This document shows positions 56,825 to 64,000 of a DNA stretch of 64,000 nt, piece after piece. Position numbers and translations under genes: made by a program. Under the pieces are notes generated by a model. That model was not told the origin of the DNA and searched no databases. It was given only the letters and a program-made list of their open reading frames with translations. Each line of letters starts with the position of its first letter. The first letter of the stretch is position 1. The stretch covers positions 372,001 to 436,000 of the forward strand of contig CP119076.1 of assembly GCA_029027985.1 (NCBI GenBank). Direction: 5' to 3'. Source of the DNA: Klebsiella aerogenes. Its GTDB lineage: Bacteria; Pseudomonadota; Gammaproteobacteria; Enterobacterales; Enterobacteriaceae.

Positions 56825-57772
56825 TCAGGCAAGACGGTTTCCGGGGATAAACCATTCCCGGCGAGAATTGAGTAAATCCTGGGCGCTCATCGCTTTTTTA
56901 CCCGCTGGCTGCAACGATTCAAGATTCAGAATACCGTTACCGGTAGCCACCTGGATACCCTGCTTTGTTGCTGCGACGATCGTGCCGGGCTCTGCGTTGG
57001 CAGCTTCTGCGATCACGGATGCACGCCAGACCTTTACCGGTTGCTCATCGATTTCCAGCCAGCTCATAGGCCAGGGATTGAAGGCACGGATGCAGCGTTC
57101 CAGTTGTTCGGCGGAAAGCGACCAGTCGATGCGGGCCTCTTCTTTACTCAGCTTCTCGGCATAGCTGACGAGCGTTTCGTCCTGAACCTCAGGTTTTGCG
57201 ACGCCGCTTGCCAGCTGCGCTAAGGTTGCCAGTAGCCCCTGCGGGCCAAGGTCGGCCAGCTTATCGTACAGGCTGCCGCTGGTATCTTCAGCGGTAATTG
57301 GGCAGGAGAGCTTATAGAGCATATCACCCGTATCAAGACCAACGTCCATCTGCATGATAGTCACGCCAGTTTCGGCATCGCCTGCCCACAGTGAACGTTG
57401 AATCGGTGCCGCCCCACGCCAGCGCGGAAGCAGGGAACCGTGAACGTTAATACAACCCAGGCGCGGCATATCGAGAACCGCTTTCGGCAAAATAAGACCA
57501 TAGGCCACAACCACCATAATATCGGCGCCAAGGCCGGCAACCAACTGCTGGTTCTCCTGTGGGCGCAGAGACGATGGCTGAAATACCGGTAGATTATTTG
57601 CTTCAGCCAGCACTTTTACCGGGCTGGGCATCAACTTTTTGCCGCGGCCTGCCGGGCGGTCTGGCTGAGTAAATACGCCAACCACCTGATGTTCAGACGA
57701 CAACAGCGCGTCAAGATGACGCGCTGCAAAGTCGGGGGTTCCGGCGAAAATGATACGTAGTGATTGTGACAC
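56825..57772 (-). CDS. fmt: methionyl-tRNA formyltransferase
   Basis: Fmt formylates initiator Met-tRNA using 10-formyl-tetrahydrofolate. The 315-residue enzyme has the catalytic N109 and H111 in [17 protein letters not shown]147 in VGLDTGD, and a C-terminal OB domain for tRNA. It is coupled to def, which removes the same formyl group; only 14 bases separate them. Confidence 0.97.
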   Translation of the reverse strand: MSQSLRIIFAGTPDFAARHLDALLSSEHQVVGVFTQPDRPAGRGKKLMPSPVKVLAEANNLPVFQPSSLRPQENQQLVAGLGADIMVVVAYGLILPKAVLDMPRLGCINVHGSLLPRWRGAAPIQRSLWAGDAETGVTIMQMDVGLDTGDMLYKLSCPITAEDTSGSLYDKLADLGPQGLLATLAQLASGVAKPEVQDETLVSYAEKLSKEEARIDWSLSAEQLERCIRAFNPWPMSWLEIDEQPVKVWRASVIAEAANAEPGTIVAATKQGIQVATGNGILNLESLQPAGKKAMSAQDLLNSRREWFIPGNRLA

Positions 57773-57786
57773 GTTAATCCTTGTTA

Positions 57787-58296
57787 TCAGGCACGGGAAC
57801 GTAAACGATCCAGTTTTTCAACTTTCTGGCGAATGCGCTGCTGTTTGAGCGGCGACAGATAGTCAATAAACAGCTTGCCTACCAGGTGATCCATTTCATG
57901 CTGGATACAGATAGCCAGCAGGCCGTCAGCTTCCAGTTCAAAAGATTTGCCTTCACGGTCTAATGCGCGAATTTTTACGCTTTCGGCACGCGGAACCAGT
58001 GCGCGCTGTTCCGGAATAGACAGGCAGCCCTCTTCAATGCCGGTTTCGCCGTCTTTTTCCAGCAGTTCCGGATTGATTAATACCAGGCGCTCATCGCGGT
58101 TTTCCGATATATCAATCACGATAATACGCTGATGGATATCCACCTGCGTGGCGGCAAGGCCAATACCTTCTTCAGCGTACATCGTGTCGAACATATCATC
58201 GACGATACGCTGAATTTCTGCATTCACTTCTTTCACCGGCTCAGCGACTTTGCGAAGGCGCTCGTCCGGAATATGTAACACTTGCAAAACTGCCAT
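57787..58296 (-). CDS. def: peptide deformylase
   Basis: Def removes the N-formyl group from new proteins at the tunnel exit. The 169-residue Fe(II) enzyme has the three motifs [16 protein letters not shown] with C91, and QHEMDH with H133, E134 and H137. It is the first gene of def-fmt-rsmB-trkA and diverges from dprA. Confidence 0.98.
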   Translation of the reverse strand: MAVLQVLHIPDERLRKVAEPVKEVNAEIQRIVDDMFDTMYAEEGIGLAATQVDIHQRIIVIDISENRDERLVLINPELLEKDGETGIEEGCLSIPEQRALVPRAESVKIRALDREGKSFELEADGLLAICIQHEMDHLVGKLFIDYLSPLKQQRIRQKVEKLDRLRSRA

Positions 58297-58425
58297 AAAG
58301 ATCCAGAGTCGTATTCAGTAGTTGATAAGATTATTACCTCTATTCTAGACAAAACCCCCTCTAATTGACAGTCTCGCTAACCAATCGCAAAGATTGTCTA
58401 AGCCGCTTATGGCAGGGGGGAACGG

Positions 58426-59550
58426 ATGACACCCACGGAGATTTGGCTACGCCTGATGCGGGTGAATAACCTGTATGGCGATGAAATGGTATTGATTGCG
58501 CGGCGACTGGGTTGCGCAGGTCAGCTGAATAATGAGGCATTGCACGGGGTAGGGTTAAGCAAAGCGCAGGAAAAACAGTTTTTTGCTTTCAGCCCACAGG
58601 AAATTGACGCTTCACTGCGATGGTTAGATCAACCGGAGCACCATCTGATCCCGGCGGATCATGCGCACTACCCACCGCAGCTACGTGCCATCGTTGATTA
58701 TCCCGGCGCGCTTCTGGTCTGTGGCAATGTCGAGCTGCTGCGTAGCCGTCAGCTTGCTATTATCGGTAGTCGGGCGCATTCCTGGTACGGGGCGCGTTGG
58801 GGAAAAACATTCAGTGAAACCTTGGCGCAGCACGGTTTGACTATTACCAGCGGCCTTGCGTTAGGCATCGATGGCATCGCCCATCGCGGCGCGTTGGCTG
58901 CGAAGGGGAAAACGGTTGCCGTATTAGGCAACGGTCTTGCCAATATATACCCGCGCCGCCATCACATTCTGGCAAAGCAGATTGTTGAGAGCGGCGGCTC
59001 GCTGATCTCCGAATTTCCCCTCTCAACGCTACCGTTGCCGGGGCATTTTCCCCGGCGTAATCGGGTGATTAGCGGCTTAAGCGCGGGCGTGTTGGTAGTA
59101 GAGGCAGCGTTGAAAAGCGGATCGTTGGTAACTGTCCGTTGCGCGCTGGAACAGGGGAGAGATGTCTTTGCCCTACCGGGGCCGATTGGCAATCCAGGTT
59201 CAGAGGGCCCCCACTGGCTCATTAAACAGGGCGCTATTCCCGTCACGGCGCCGGAAGAGATCCTCGAGTATTGGCAATATGAGCTGCCGGAGCCGAAGGA
59301 TACCGCTGATGTGGTAAATAATTACGCAGATCAGCCTCCTGTAGCATTGCCATTTCCAGAGCTCCTGGCTAACGTAGGAGATGAGGTAACACCTGTTGAC
59401 GTTGTCGCTGAACGTGCCGGCCAATCTGTGCCAGTAACCGTAGCTCAGCTACTTGAACTGGAGTTAGCAGGCTGGATCGCAGCTGTACCCGGCGGCTATG
59501 TCCGATTAAGGAGGGCAAGCCATGTTCGACGTACTCATGTATTTGTTTGA
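58426..59550 (+). CDS. dprA: DNA-processing protein DprA/Smf
   Basis: DprA protects incoming single-stranded DNA and loads RecA in naturally competent bacteria; in enterobacteria its role is less clear. The 374-residue protein has an N-terminal helix-hairpin-helix/SAM-like region, the extended Rossmann core ([41 protein letters not shown]) and a C-terminal winged-helix domain (DLA-like). It overlaps smg by 29 bases. Confidence 0.94.
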   Translation: MTPTEIWLRLMRVNNLYGDEMVLIARRLGCAGQLNNEALHGVGLSKAQEKQFFAFSPQEIDASLRWLDQPEHHLIPADHAHYPPQLRAIVDYPGALLVCGNVELLRSRQLAIIGSRAHSWYGARWGKTFSETLAQHGLTITSGLALGIDGIAHRGALAAKGKTVAVLGNGLANIYPRRHHILAKQIVESGGSLISEFPLSTLPLPGHFPRRNRVISGLSAGVLVVEAALKSGSLVTVRCALEQGRDVFALPGPIGNPGSEGPHWLIKQGAIPVTAPEEILEYWQYELPEPKDTADVVNNYADQPPVALPFPELLANVGDEVTPVDVVAERAGQSVPVTVAQLLELELAGWIAAVPGGYVRLRRASHVRRTHVFV

Positions 59551-59995
59551 GACTTATATCCATAACGAAGCAGAAATGCGCGTGGATCAGGACAAACTGA
59601 CGCGGGACCTTACCGATGCGGGCTTTGATCGGGAAGATATCTATAACGCGTTAATGTGGCTCGAGAAACTGGCTGATTATCAGGAAGGTCTCGTTGAACC
59701 CATGCAGCTCGCCTCCGACCCGCTCTCTCTTCGGGTATATACCGAAGAAGAGTGCCAGCGTCTGGATGCCAGCTGTCGAGGATTTTTACTCTTCCTCGAG
59801 CAGATTCAGGTGTTGAACCTCGAAACGCGAGAAATGGTGATAGAGCGCGTATTGGCGCTGGATACGGCGGAATTCGAACTGGAAGACCTGAAATGGGTGA
59901 TCCTGATGGTTCTGTTCAATATCCCAGGCTGTGAAAACGCCTATCAACAAATGGAAGAATTACTCTTCGAAGTAAATGAAGGTATGCTGCATTAA
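59522..59995 (+). CDS. smg: Smg (DUF494) protein
   Basis: A 157-residue acidic, mostly helical protein of the Smg/DUF494 family, always found beside dprA. The start ([20 protein letters not shown]) lies inside the dprA coding region and AAGGAGG precedes it. No catalytic motif is visible and the function is unknown. Confidence 0.93.
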   Translation: MFDVLMYLFETYIHNEAEMRVDQDKLTRDLTDAGFDREDIYNALMWLEKLADYQEGLVEPMQLASDPLSLRVYTEEECQRLDASCRGFLLFLEQIQVLNLETREMVIERVLALDTAEFELEDLKWVILMVLFNIPGCENAYQQMEELLFEVNEGMLH

Positions 59996-60021
59996 TCTTA
60001 TTGCAGCAACATCGAGTTGTT

Positions 60022-60576
60022 ATGACCAAATCAGCACTGTTTTCGGTGCGTAAAAACGAGCCCTGCCCGCAGTGCGGGGCTGAACTGGTGATTCGTTCCG
60101 GGAAGCACGGTCCGTTTCTCGGCTGCTCTCATTATCCGGACTGTGACTATGTCCGTCCCCTGAAAAGTCAGGCGGACGGACATATCGTTAAGGTGCTGGA
60201 GGGACAAGAGTGCCCTGCGTGCGGCGCGGTCATGGTATTGCGCCAGGGGCGCTTTGGTATGTTCATCGGCTGCAGCCGCTATCCCGAATGTGGGCATACT
60301 GAGCTGATTGATAAGCCAGATGAGACTGCCATCGCCTGCCCGCAGTGTGGCCAGGGGCAATTGGTGCAGCGGCGTTCCCGGTTCGGTAAAACCTTTCATT
60401 CCTGCGATCGTTATCCTGATTGCCAGTTCGTTATTAATTTCAAACCGGTGGCGGGCGAATGCCCTGAATGCCATTACCCGCTGTTAATCGAAAAGAAAAC
60501 GGCGCAGGGCGTCAAACGTTTTTGTGCCAGTAAACAATGTGGAAAGCCGATTCCGGCGGAACAAATCAGTGAATAA
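60022..60576 (+). CDS. yrdD: YrdD, topoisomerase I-like zinc-finger protein
   Basis: A 184-residue protein made only of zinc ribbons like those at the C-terminus of topoisomerase I. The CPQCG, CPACG, CPQCG and CPECH starts mark four repeats, each followed by a second cysteine pair or near equivalent. I chose the ATG at 60022 ([13 protein letters not shown]), matching the family, over an in-frame TTG at 60001. Single-stranded DNA or RNA binding is likely; the precise role is unknown. It overlaps tsaC. Confidence 0.92.
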   Translation: MTKSALFSVRKNEPCPQCGAELVIRSGKHGPFLGCSHYPDCDYVRPLKSQADGHIVKVLEGQECPACGAVMVLRQGRFGMFIGCSRYPECGHTELIDKPDETAIACPQCGQGQLVQRRSRFGKTFHSCDRYPDCQFVINFKPVAGECPECHYPLLIEKKTAQGVKRFCASKQCGKPIPAEQISE

Positions 60577-61141
60577 AAACCTGCCCTCAGAAATCGTCGC
60601 GCATGCTGTCGCGGTATTGAATAATGAACATGTCATCGCTTATCCAACCGAAGCCGTTTTTGGCGTCGGTTGCGACCCTGATAGTGAGACCGCCGTGATG
60701 CGCCTGTTGGCGTTAAAGCAGCGTCCTGTCGATAAGGGACTGATTCTTATCGCTGCCAGTTTCGAACAACTGAAACCTTATATTGATGATTCTGTGTTGA
60801 GTGACGCACAGCGTGCGGCAATTTTTTCCTGCTGGCCAGGTCCGGTGACGTTTGTTTTCCCGGCTCGCCCCACTACGCCACGTTGGCTGACCGGCCGTTT
60901 TGATTCGCTTGCTGTTCGCGTTACCGATCACCCATTGGTCATTGAACTGTGCGAAACCTACGGAAAACCGTTGGTCTCCACGAGTGCTAACTTAAGCGGC
61001 CAGCCGCCGTGCCGTACCACCGCTGAAGTACATGCCCAGTTTGGCAATAGCTTCCCGGTGGTGGATGGTGAGACGGGGGGGCGGCAAAACCCATCTGAAA
61101 TCCGTGACGCCCTGACGGGCGAACAGTTCCGCCAGGGGTAA
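60569..61141 (+). CDS. tsaC: threonylcarbamoyl-AMP synthase TsaC
   Basis: TsaC makes threonylcarbamoyl-AMP from Thr, bicarbonate and ATP, the first step to t6A37 in tRNAs that read ANN codons. The 190-residue YrdC-fold protein has [27 protein letters not shown] and [12 protein letters not shown] at 60569 inside the end of yrdD is the likely start since it gives the E. coli length; a longer frame would run through yrdD. Confidence 0.94.
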   Translation: MNKNLPSEIVAHAVAVLNNEHVIAYPTEAVFGVGCDPDSETAVMRLLALKQRPVDKGLILIAASFEQLKPYIDDSVLSDAQRAAIFSCWPGPVTFVFPARPTTPRWLTGRFDSLAVRVTDHPLVIELCETYGKPLVSTSANLSGQPPCRTTAEVHAQFGNSFPVVDGETGGRQNPSEIRDALTGEQFRQG

Positions 61142-61144
61142 TTT

Positions 61145-61963
61145 ATGGAAACTTTTGCTGTTTTTGGTAACCCTATCGCGCATAGCAAATCACCTTCAAT
61201 TCATCGGTTGTTTGCCGAGCAGTTGCAGATTGAGCATCCCTATGGGCGGGTGCTGGCGCCATTGCACGATTTCACGAATACCCTGGATGCTTTCTTTAAT
61301 GAGGGAGGTAAGGGCGCTAACGTGACCGTCCCCTTTAAAGAAGAAGCTTTCGCTCGCGCCGATGAACTGACCGAGCGCGCCGCGCTGGCTGGGGCAGTCA
61401 ATACGCTTAAAAGGTTGGATGATGGTAGACTGCTCGGTGATAACACTGACGGTATCGGTCTATTAAGTGATTTAGAGCGTTTGGGGTTTATCAAGCCAGG
61501 AATGCGGATTTTATTGATTGGCGCCGGTGGCGCGGCGCGCGGCGTACTGCTGCCGCTGCTCTCTTTGGATTGCGCCGTCACGATTGTAAACCGTACTTTT
61601 TCCCGCGCCCATGAACTGGCGGCGCTGTTTGCTCATACTGGTAGCGTTAGCGCATTGCCATTAGATAATCTGGAAGGTCACCCATTCGATCTCATCATTA
61701 ATGCCACCTCCAGCGGCATTAATGGCGATATCCCCTCGATCTCTCCTACGTTAATTCACTCTGATGTCTACTGTTATGACATGTTTTATCAGAAAGGCAG
61801 CACGCCGTTTCTGCAATGGTGTCAGCAACATGGGGCGAAAAAACACGCGGATGGATTAGGTATGCTGGTGGCTCAGGCTGCCCATGCCGTTCTACTGTGG
61901 CACGGTGTATTACCGGAAATCGCACCAGTGATTGCTGTGTTACATCAGGAGTTGAATGCGTGA
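61145..61963 (+). CDS. aroE: shikimate dehydrogenase (NADP)
   Basis: AroE reduces 3-dehydroshikimate to shikimate with NADPH; aroB, two steps earlier in the same pathway, is at the other end of this window. In 272 residues the catalytic K65 and D102 are present, as are the substrate motif [12 protein letters not shown] and the nucleotide motif GAGGAARG. It follows tsaC by three bases and overlaps yrdB by four. Confidence 0.97.
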   Translation: METFAVFGNPIAHSKSPSIHRLFAEQLQIEHPYGRVLAPLHDFTNTLDAFFNEGGKGANVTVPFKEEAFARADELTERAALAGAVNTLKRLDDGRLLGDNTDGIGLLSDLERLGFIKPGMRILLIGAGGAARGVLLPLLSLDCAVTIVNRTFSRAHELAALFAHTGSVSALPLDNLEGHPFDLIINATSSGINGDIPSISPTLIHSDVYCYDMFYQKGSTPFLQWCQQHGAKKHADGLGMLVAQAAHAVLLWHGVLPEIAPVIAVLHQELNA

Positions 61964-62217
61964 ATCAGGCGATTCAATTCCCGGATAGAGAAGAGTGGAG
62001 CGCCGAGCGCCAGTGTGTGGCTTTCCCTGCACTGGTTAACGGTATGCAGCTCACTTGCGCTATTCGGGGCGAGACACTGCAACAGCGATTTGGCGGTGAT
62101 GAGCCAGCACAGTGGCTGGCTGCATTTAGTGAACACCGCTGGGATCTGGAGGACGAAGCGGAAGCGTTGATCCGCGACCAGCAAGAAGATCCTCAAGGTT
62201 GGGTTTGGTTATCCTGA
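61960..62217 (+). CDS. yrdB: DUF1488 protein YrdB
   Basis: An 85-residue protein from a GTG ([13 protein letters not shown]) overlapping the aroE stop (GTGA), ending QGWVWLS. It belongs to the YrdB/DUF1488 family; no function is known. Its last 25 bases overlap the convergent yrdA. Confidence 0.92.
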   Translation: MNQAIQFPDREEWSAERQCVAFPALVNGMQLTCAIRGETLQQRFGGDEPAQWLAAFSEHRWDLEDEAEALIRDQQEDPQGWVWLS

Positions 62218-62747
62218 TCCAGATAATCGTCTTTCCATTTCACATAGTTGTTAGCTGAGTACTTCAGCCCCGCATATTCCGCCTCCGTCAGGGGGCGAAT
62301 CTGTTTTACCGGATTGCCAAAGTAGAGATATCCGCTTTCCAGACGCTTGTTTTGCGGTACCAGGCTGCCAGCGCCGATCATGACATCATCCTCGACAATG
62401 ACGCCGTCCAGCAGGATTGAACCCATTCCCACCAGTATGCGATCGCCAATAGTGCAGCCGTGCAACATGACTTTATGCCCGACAGTGACATCTTCTCCGA
62501 TAATCAGCGGATTACCCTGCGGGTTATAAGAAGACTTATGTGTAACATGCAGTACGCTGGCGTCCTGAATATTAGAACGGGCGCCGATCGTTACATAGTT
62601 CACATCGCCTCGAATAGCGACCAGTGGCCAAATGCTCACATCGTCGGCAATTCTGACGTCGCCGATCACCACGCTACTGGGATCCACCATCACTCGCAGG
62701 CCGATTTGTGGGAATAAATCTTTATAAGGACGTAAATGATTGGACAT
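62193..62747 (-). CDS. yrdA: gamma-carbonic anhydrase-like protein YrdA
   Basis: A 184-residue left-handed beta-helix (hexapeptide repeat) protein of the gamma-carbonic anhydrase family. Histidines 70, 91 and 96 are at the usual metal positions (VTHKSSYNP, VTVGHKVMLHGC). Carbonic anhydrase activity has not been firmly shown for YrdA, so the label is structural. The ATG at 62747 (MSNHLRPYKDLFPQIG) is the family start; an upstream extension would enter the rrn promoter region. Confidence 0.94.
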   Translation of the reverse strand: MSNHLRPYKDLFPQIGLRVMVDPSSVVIGDVRIADDVSIWPLVAIRGDVNYVTIGARSNIQDASVLHVTHKSSYNPQGNPLIIGEDVTVGHKVMLHGCTIGDRILVGMGSILLDGVIVEDDVMIGAGSLVPQNKRLESGYLYFGNPVKQIRPLTEAEYAGLKYSANNYVKWKDDYLDQDNQTQP

Positions 62748-62898
62748 GACTGCCTCTACAACAGGGGAGATAAACAGACTTTGGTGGCTTTTTGGCGCAC
62801 TCGCAACCCCTTTTTCTGGTAAAAATTGAACGATTTGCACAATAACAGCGCGAAAAGCGCGAAAAAACATCATTCAGAAAAAAAGATCGAAAAAAGGC

Positions 62899-62926
62899 TT
62901 GTGCAAAAAACTGGGATCCCTATAAT
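62899..62926 (+). promoter_or_regulatory. rrn promoter P1
   Basis: TTGTGC (62899-62904), 16-base spacer, TATAAT (62921-62926), then the GC-rich discriminator GCGCTCCC and a start A near 62935. This short spacer and discriminator are the hallmarks of growth-rate- and ppGpp-controlled rRNA promoters. Confidence 0.9.
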
Positions 62927-63008
62927 GCGCTCCCACTGACACGGCAGATGTGAATCACTTCACACAAACAGCCGGTTCGGTTGAAGAGAAAAATTCTGAA
63001 ATTCAGGG

Positions 63009-63036
63009 TTGACTCTGAAAGAGGAAAGCGTAATAT
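63009..63036 (+). promoter_or_regulatory. rrn promoter P2
   Basis: TTGACT (63009-63014), 16-base spacer, TAATAT (63031-63036), about 110 bases after P1, the usual distance. Confidence 0.85.
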
Positions 63037-63054
63037 ACGCCACCTCGCGACAGA

Positions 63055-63087
63055 GCGCTAAAGCGCGTCGCACCTGCTCTTTAACAA
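63055..63087 (+). promoter_or_regulatory. rrn antitermination boxB-like hairpin and boxA
   Basis: GCGCT-AA-AGCGC (63055-63066) is a boxB-like hairpin and TGCTCTTTAACAA (63075-63087) is a perfect rrn boxA, bound by NusB-S10 to prevent Rho termination. Confidence 0.88.
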
Positions 63088-63218
63088 TTTATCAGACAAT
63101 CTGTGTGGGCACTCAAAGTGACATGGATTCTTAACGTCCTCGGACGAAAAATGAATACCAAGTCTCTGAGTGAACATACGTAATTCATTACGAAGTTTAA
63201 TTCACGAGCATCAAACTT

Positions 63219-64000
<782 letters not shown>

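Larger units (their letters stand above)
62748..63218 (+). promoter_or_regulatory. rrn upstream and leader region
   Basis: This 471-base stretch has no gene. It holds the A/T-rich upstream region before P1 (possible UP element and FIS sites, not individually resolved), promoters P1 and P2, the boxB/boxA antitermination leader, and a 5' spacer with sequence complementary to the region beyond 16S in other operons, which forms the RNase III processing stem. Confidence 0.8.

Overview
The window is a chromosomal segment of an enterobacterium in the Klebsiella/Raoultella group. Gene order and nearly every product match the E. coli/Klebsiella core chromosome from aroB to an rRNA operon (the equivalent of E. 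coli rrnD). The 16S rRNA fragment at the right end has the helix sequences typical of Klebsiella and Raoultella; I cannot settle the species. E. coli landmarks that are absent here include nirC, the yhfL-yhfZ block between trpS and cysG, and the chitinase/gsp genes beside bfr.

Layout. 1-5655: the aroB (5' end cut off)-damX-dam-rpe-gph-trpS cluster, covering shikimate synthesis, division, DNA adenine methylation, pentose phosphate metabolism and Trp-tRNA charging. 5697-7137: a complete IS3-family (IS150-group) insertion sequence that landed exactly in the loop of the trpS/cysG terminator hairpin. 7176-14283: nitrite reduction and siroheme (nirB-nirD-cysG, no nirC) under an FNR/NarL-type promoter, a cytosine-deaminase-like gene, and tsgA. 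14561-23611: ppiA, yhfG-fic, pabA, argD, yhfK, crp, yhfA, prkB, yheU, yheT. 23822-32401: yheS, kefG-kefB-yheV, slyD, slyX, fkpA, yheO, tusDCB.

32424-52400 is the translation core: the str operon (rpsL-rpsG-fusA-tufA), bfd-bfr with an orphan prepilin peptidase, then the S10, spc and alpha operons with secY and rpoA. 52462-62747: yhdN, zntR, arfA, mscL, trkA, rsmB, fmt, def, dprA, smg, yrdD, tsaC, aroE, yrdB, yrdA. 62748-64000: rrn promoters P1 and P2, the antitermination leader and the first 782 nt of 16S rRNA.

The genes combine into a few functional groups. CysG makes the siroheme that NirB needs. TusBCD, TsaC, TrpS, Fmt and RsmB serve tRNA and rRNA function. Def and Fmt start and trim nascent proteins, while SlyD, FkpA and PpiA fold them. 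ArfA rescues stalled ribosomes and its own gene is built to yield a nonstop mRNA. KefGB, TrkA and MscL manage potassium and osmotic stress. Bfd and Bfr handle iron release and storage.

Most of the window is conserved housekeeping DNA and I see no convincing new multi-gene system. The observations most worth following are the insertion sequence sitting in a terminator loop, the loss of nirC with a strong hairpin in its place, the YhfG-Fic pair with an altered catalytic motif, the orphan prepilin peptidase overlapping bfr, and coding sequences that contain their own terminators (arfA and the cytosine deaminase).
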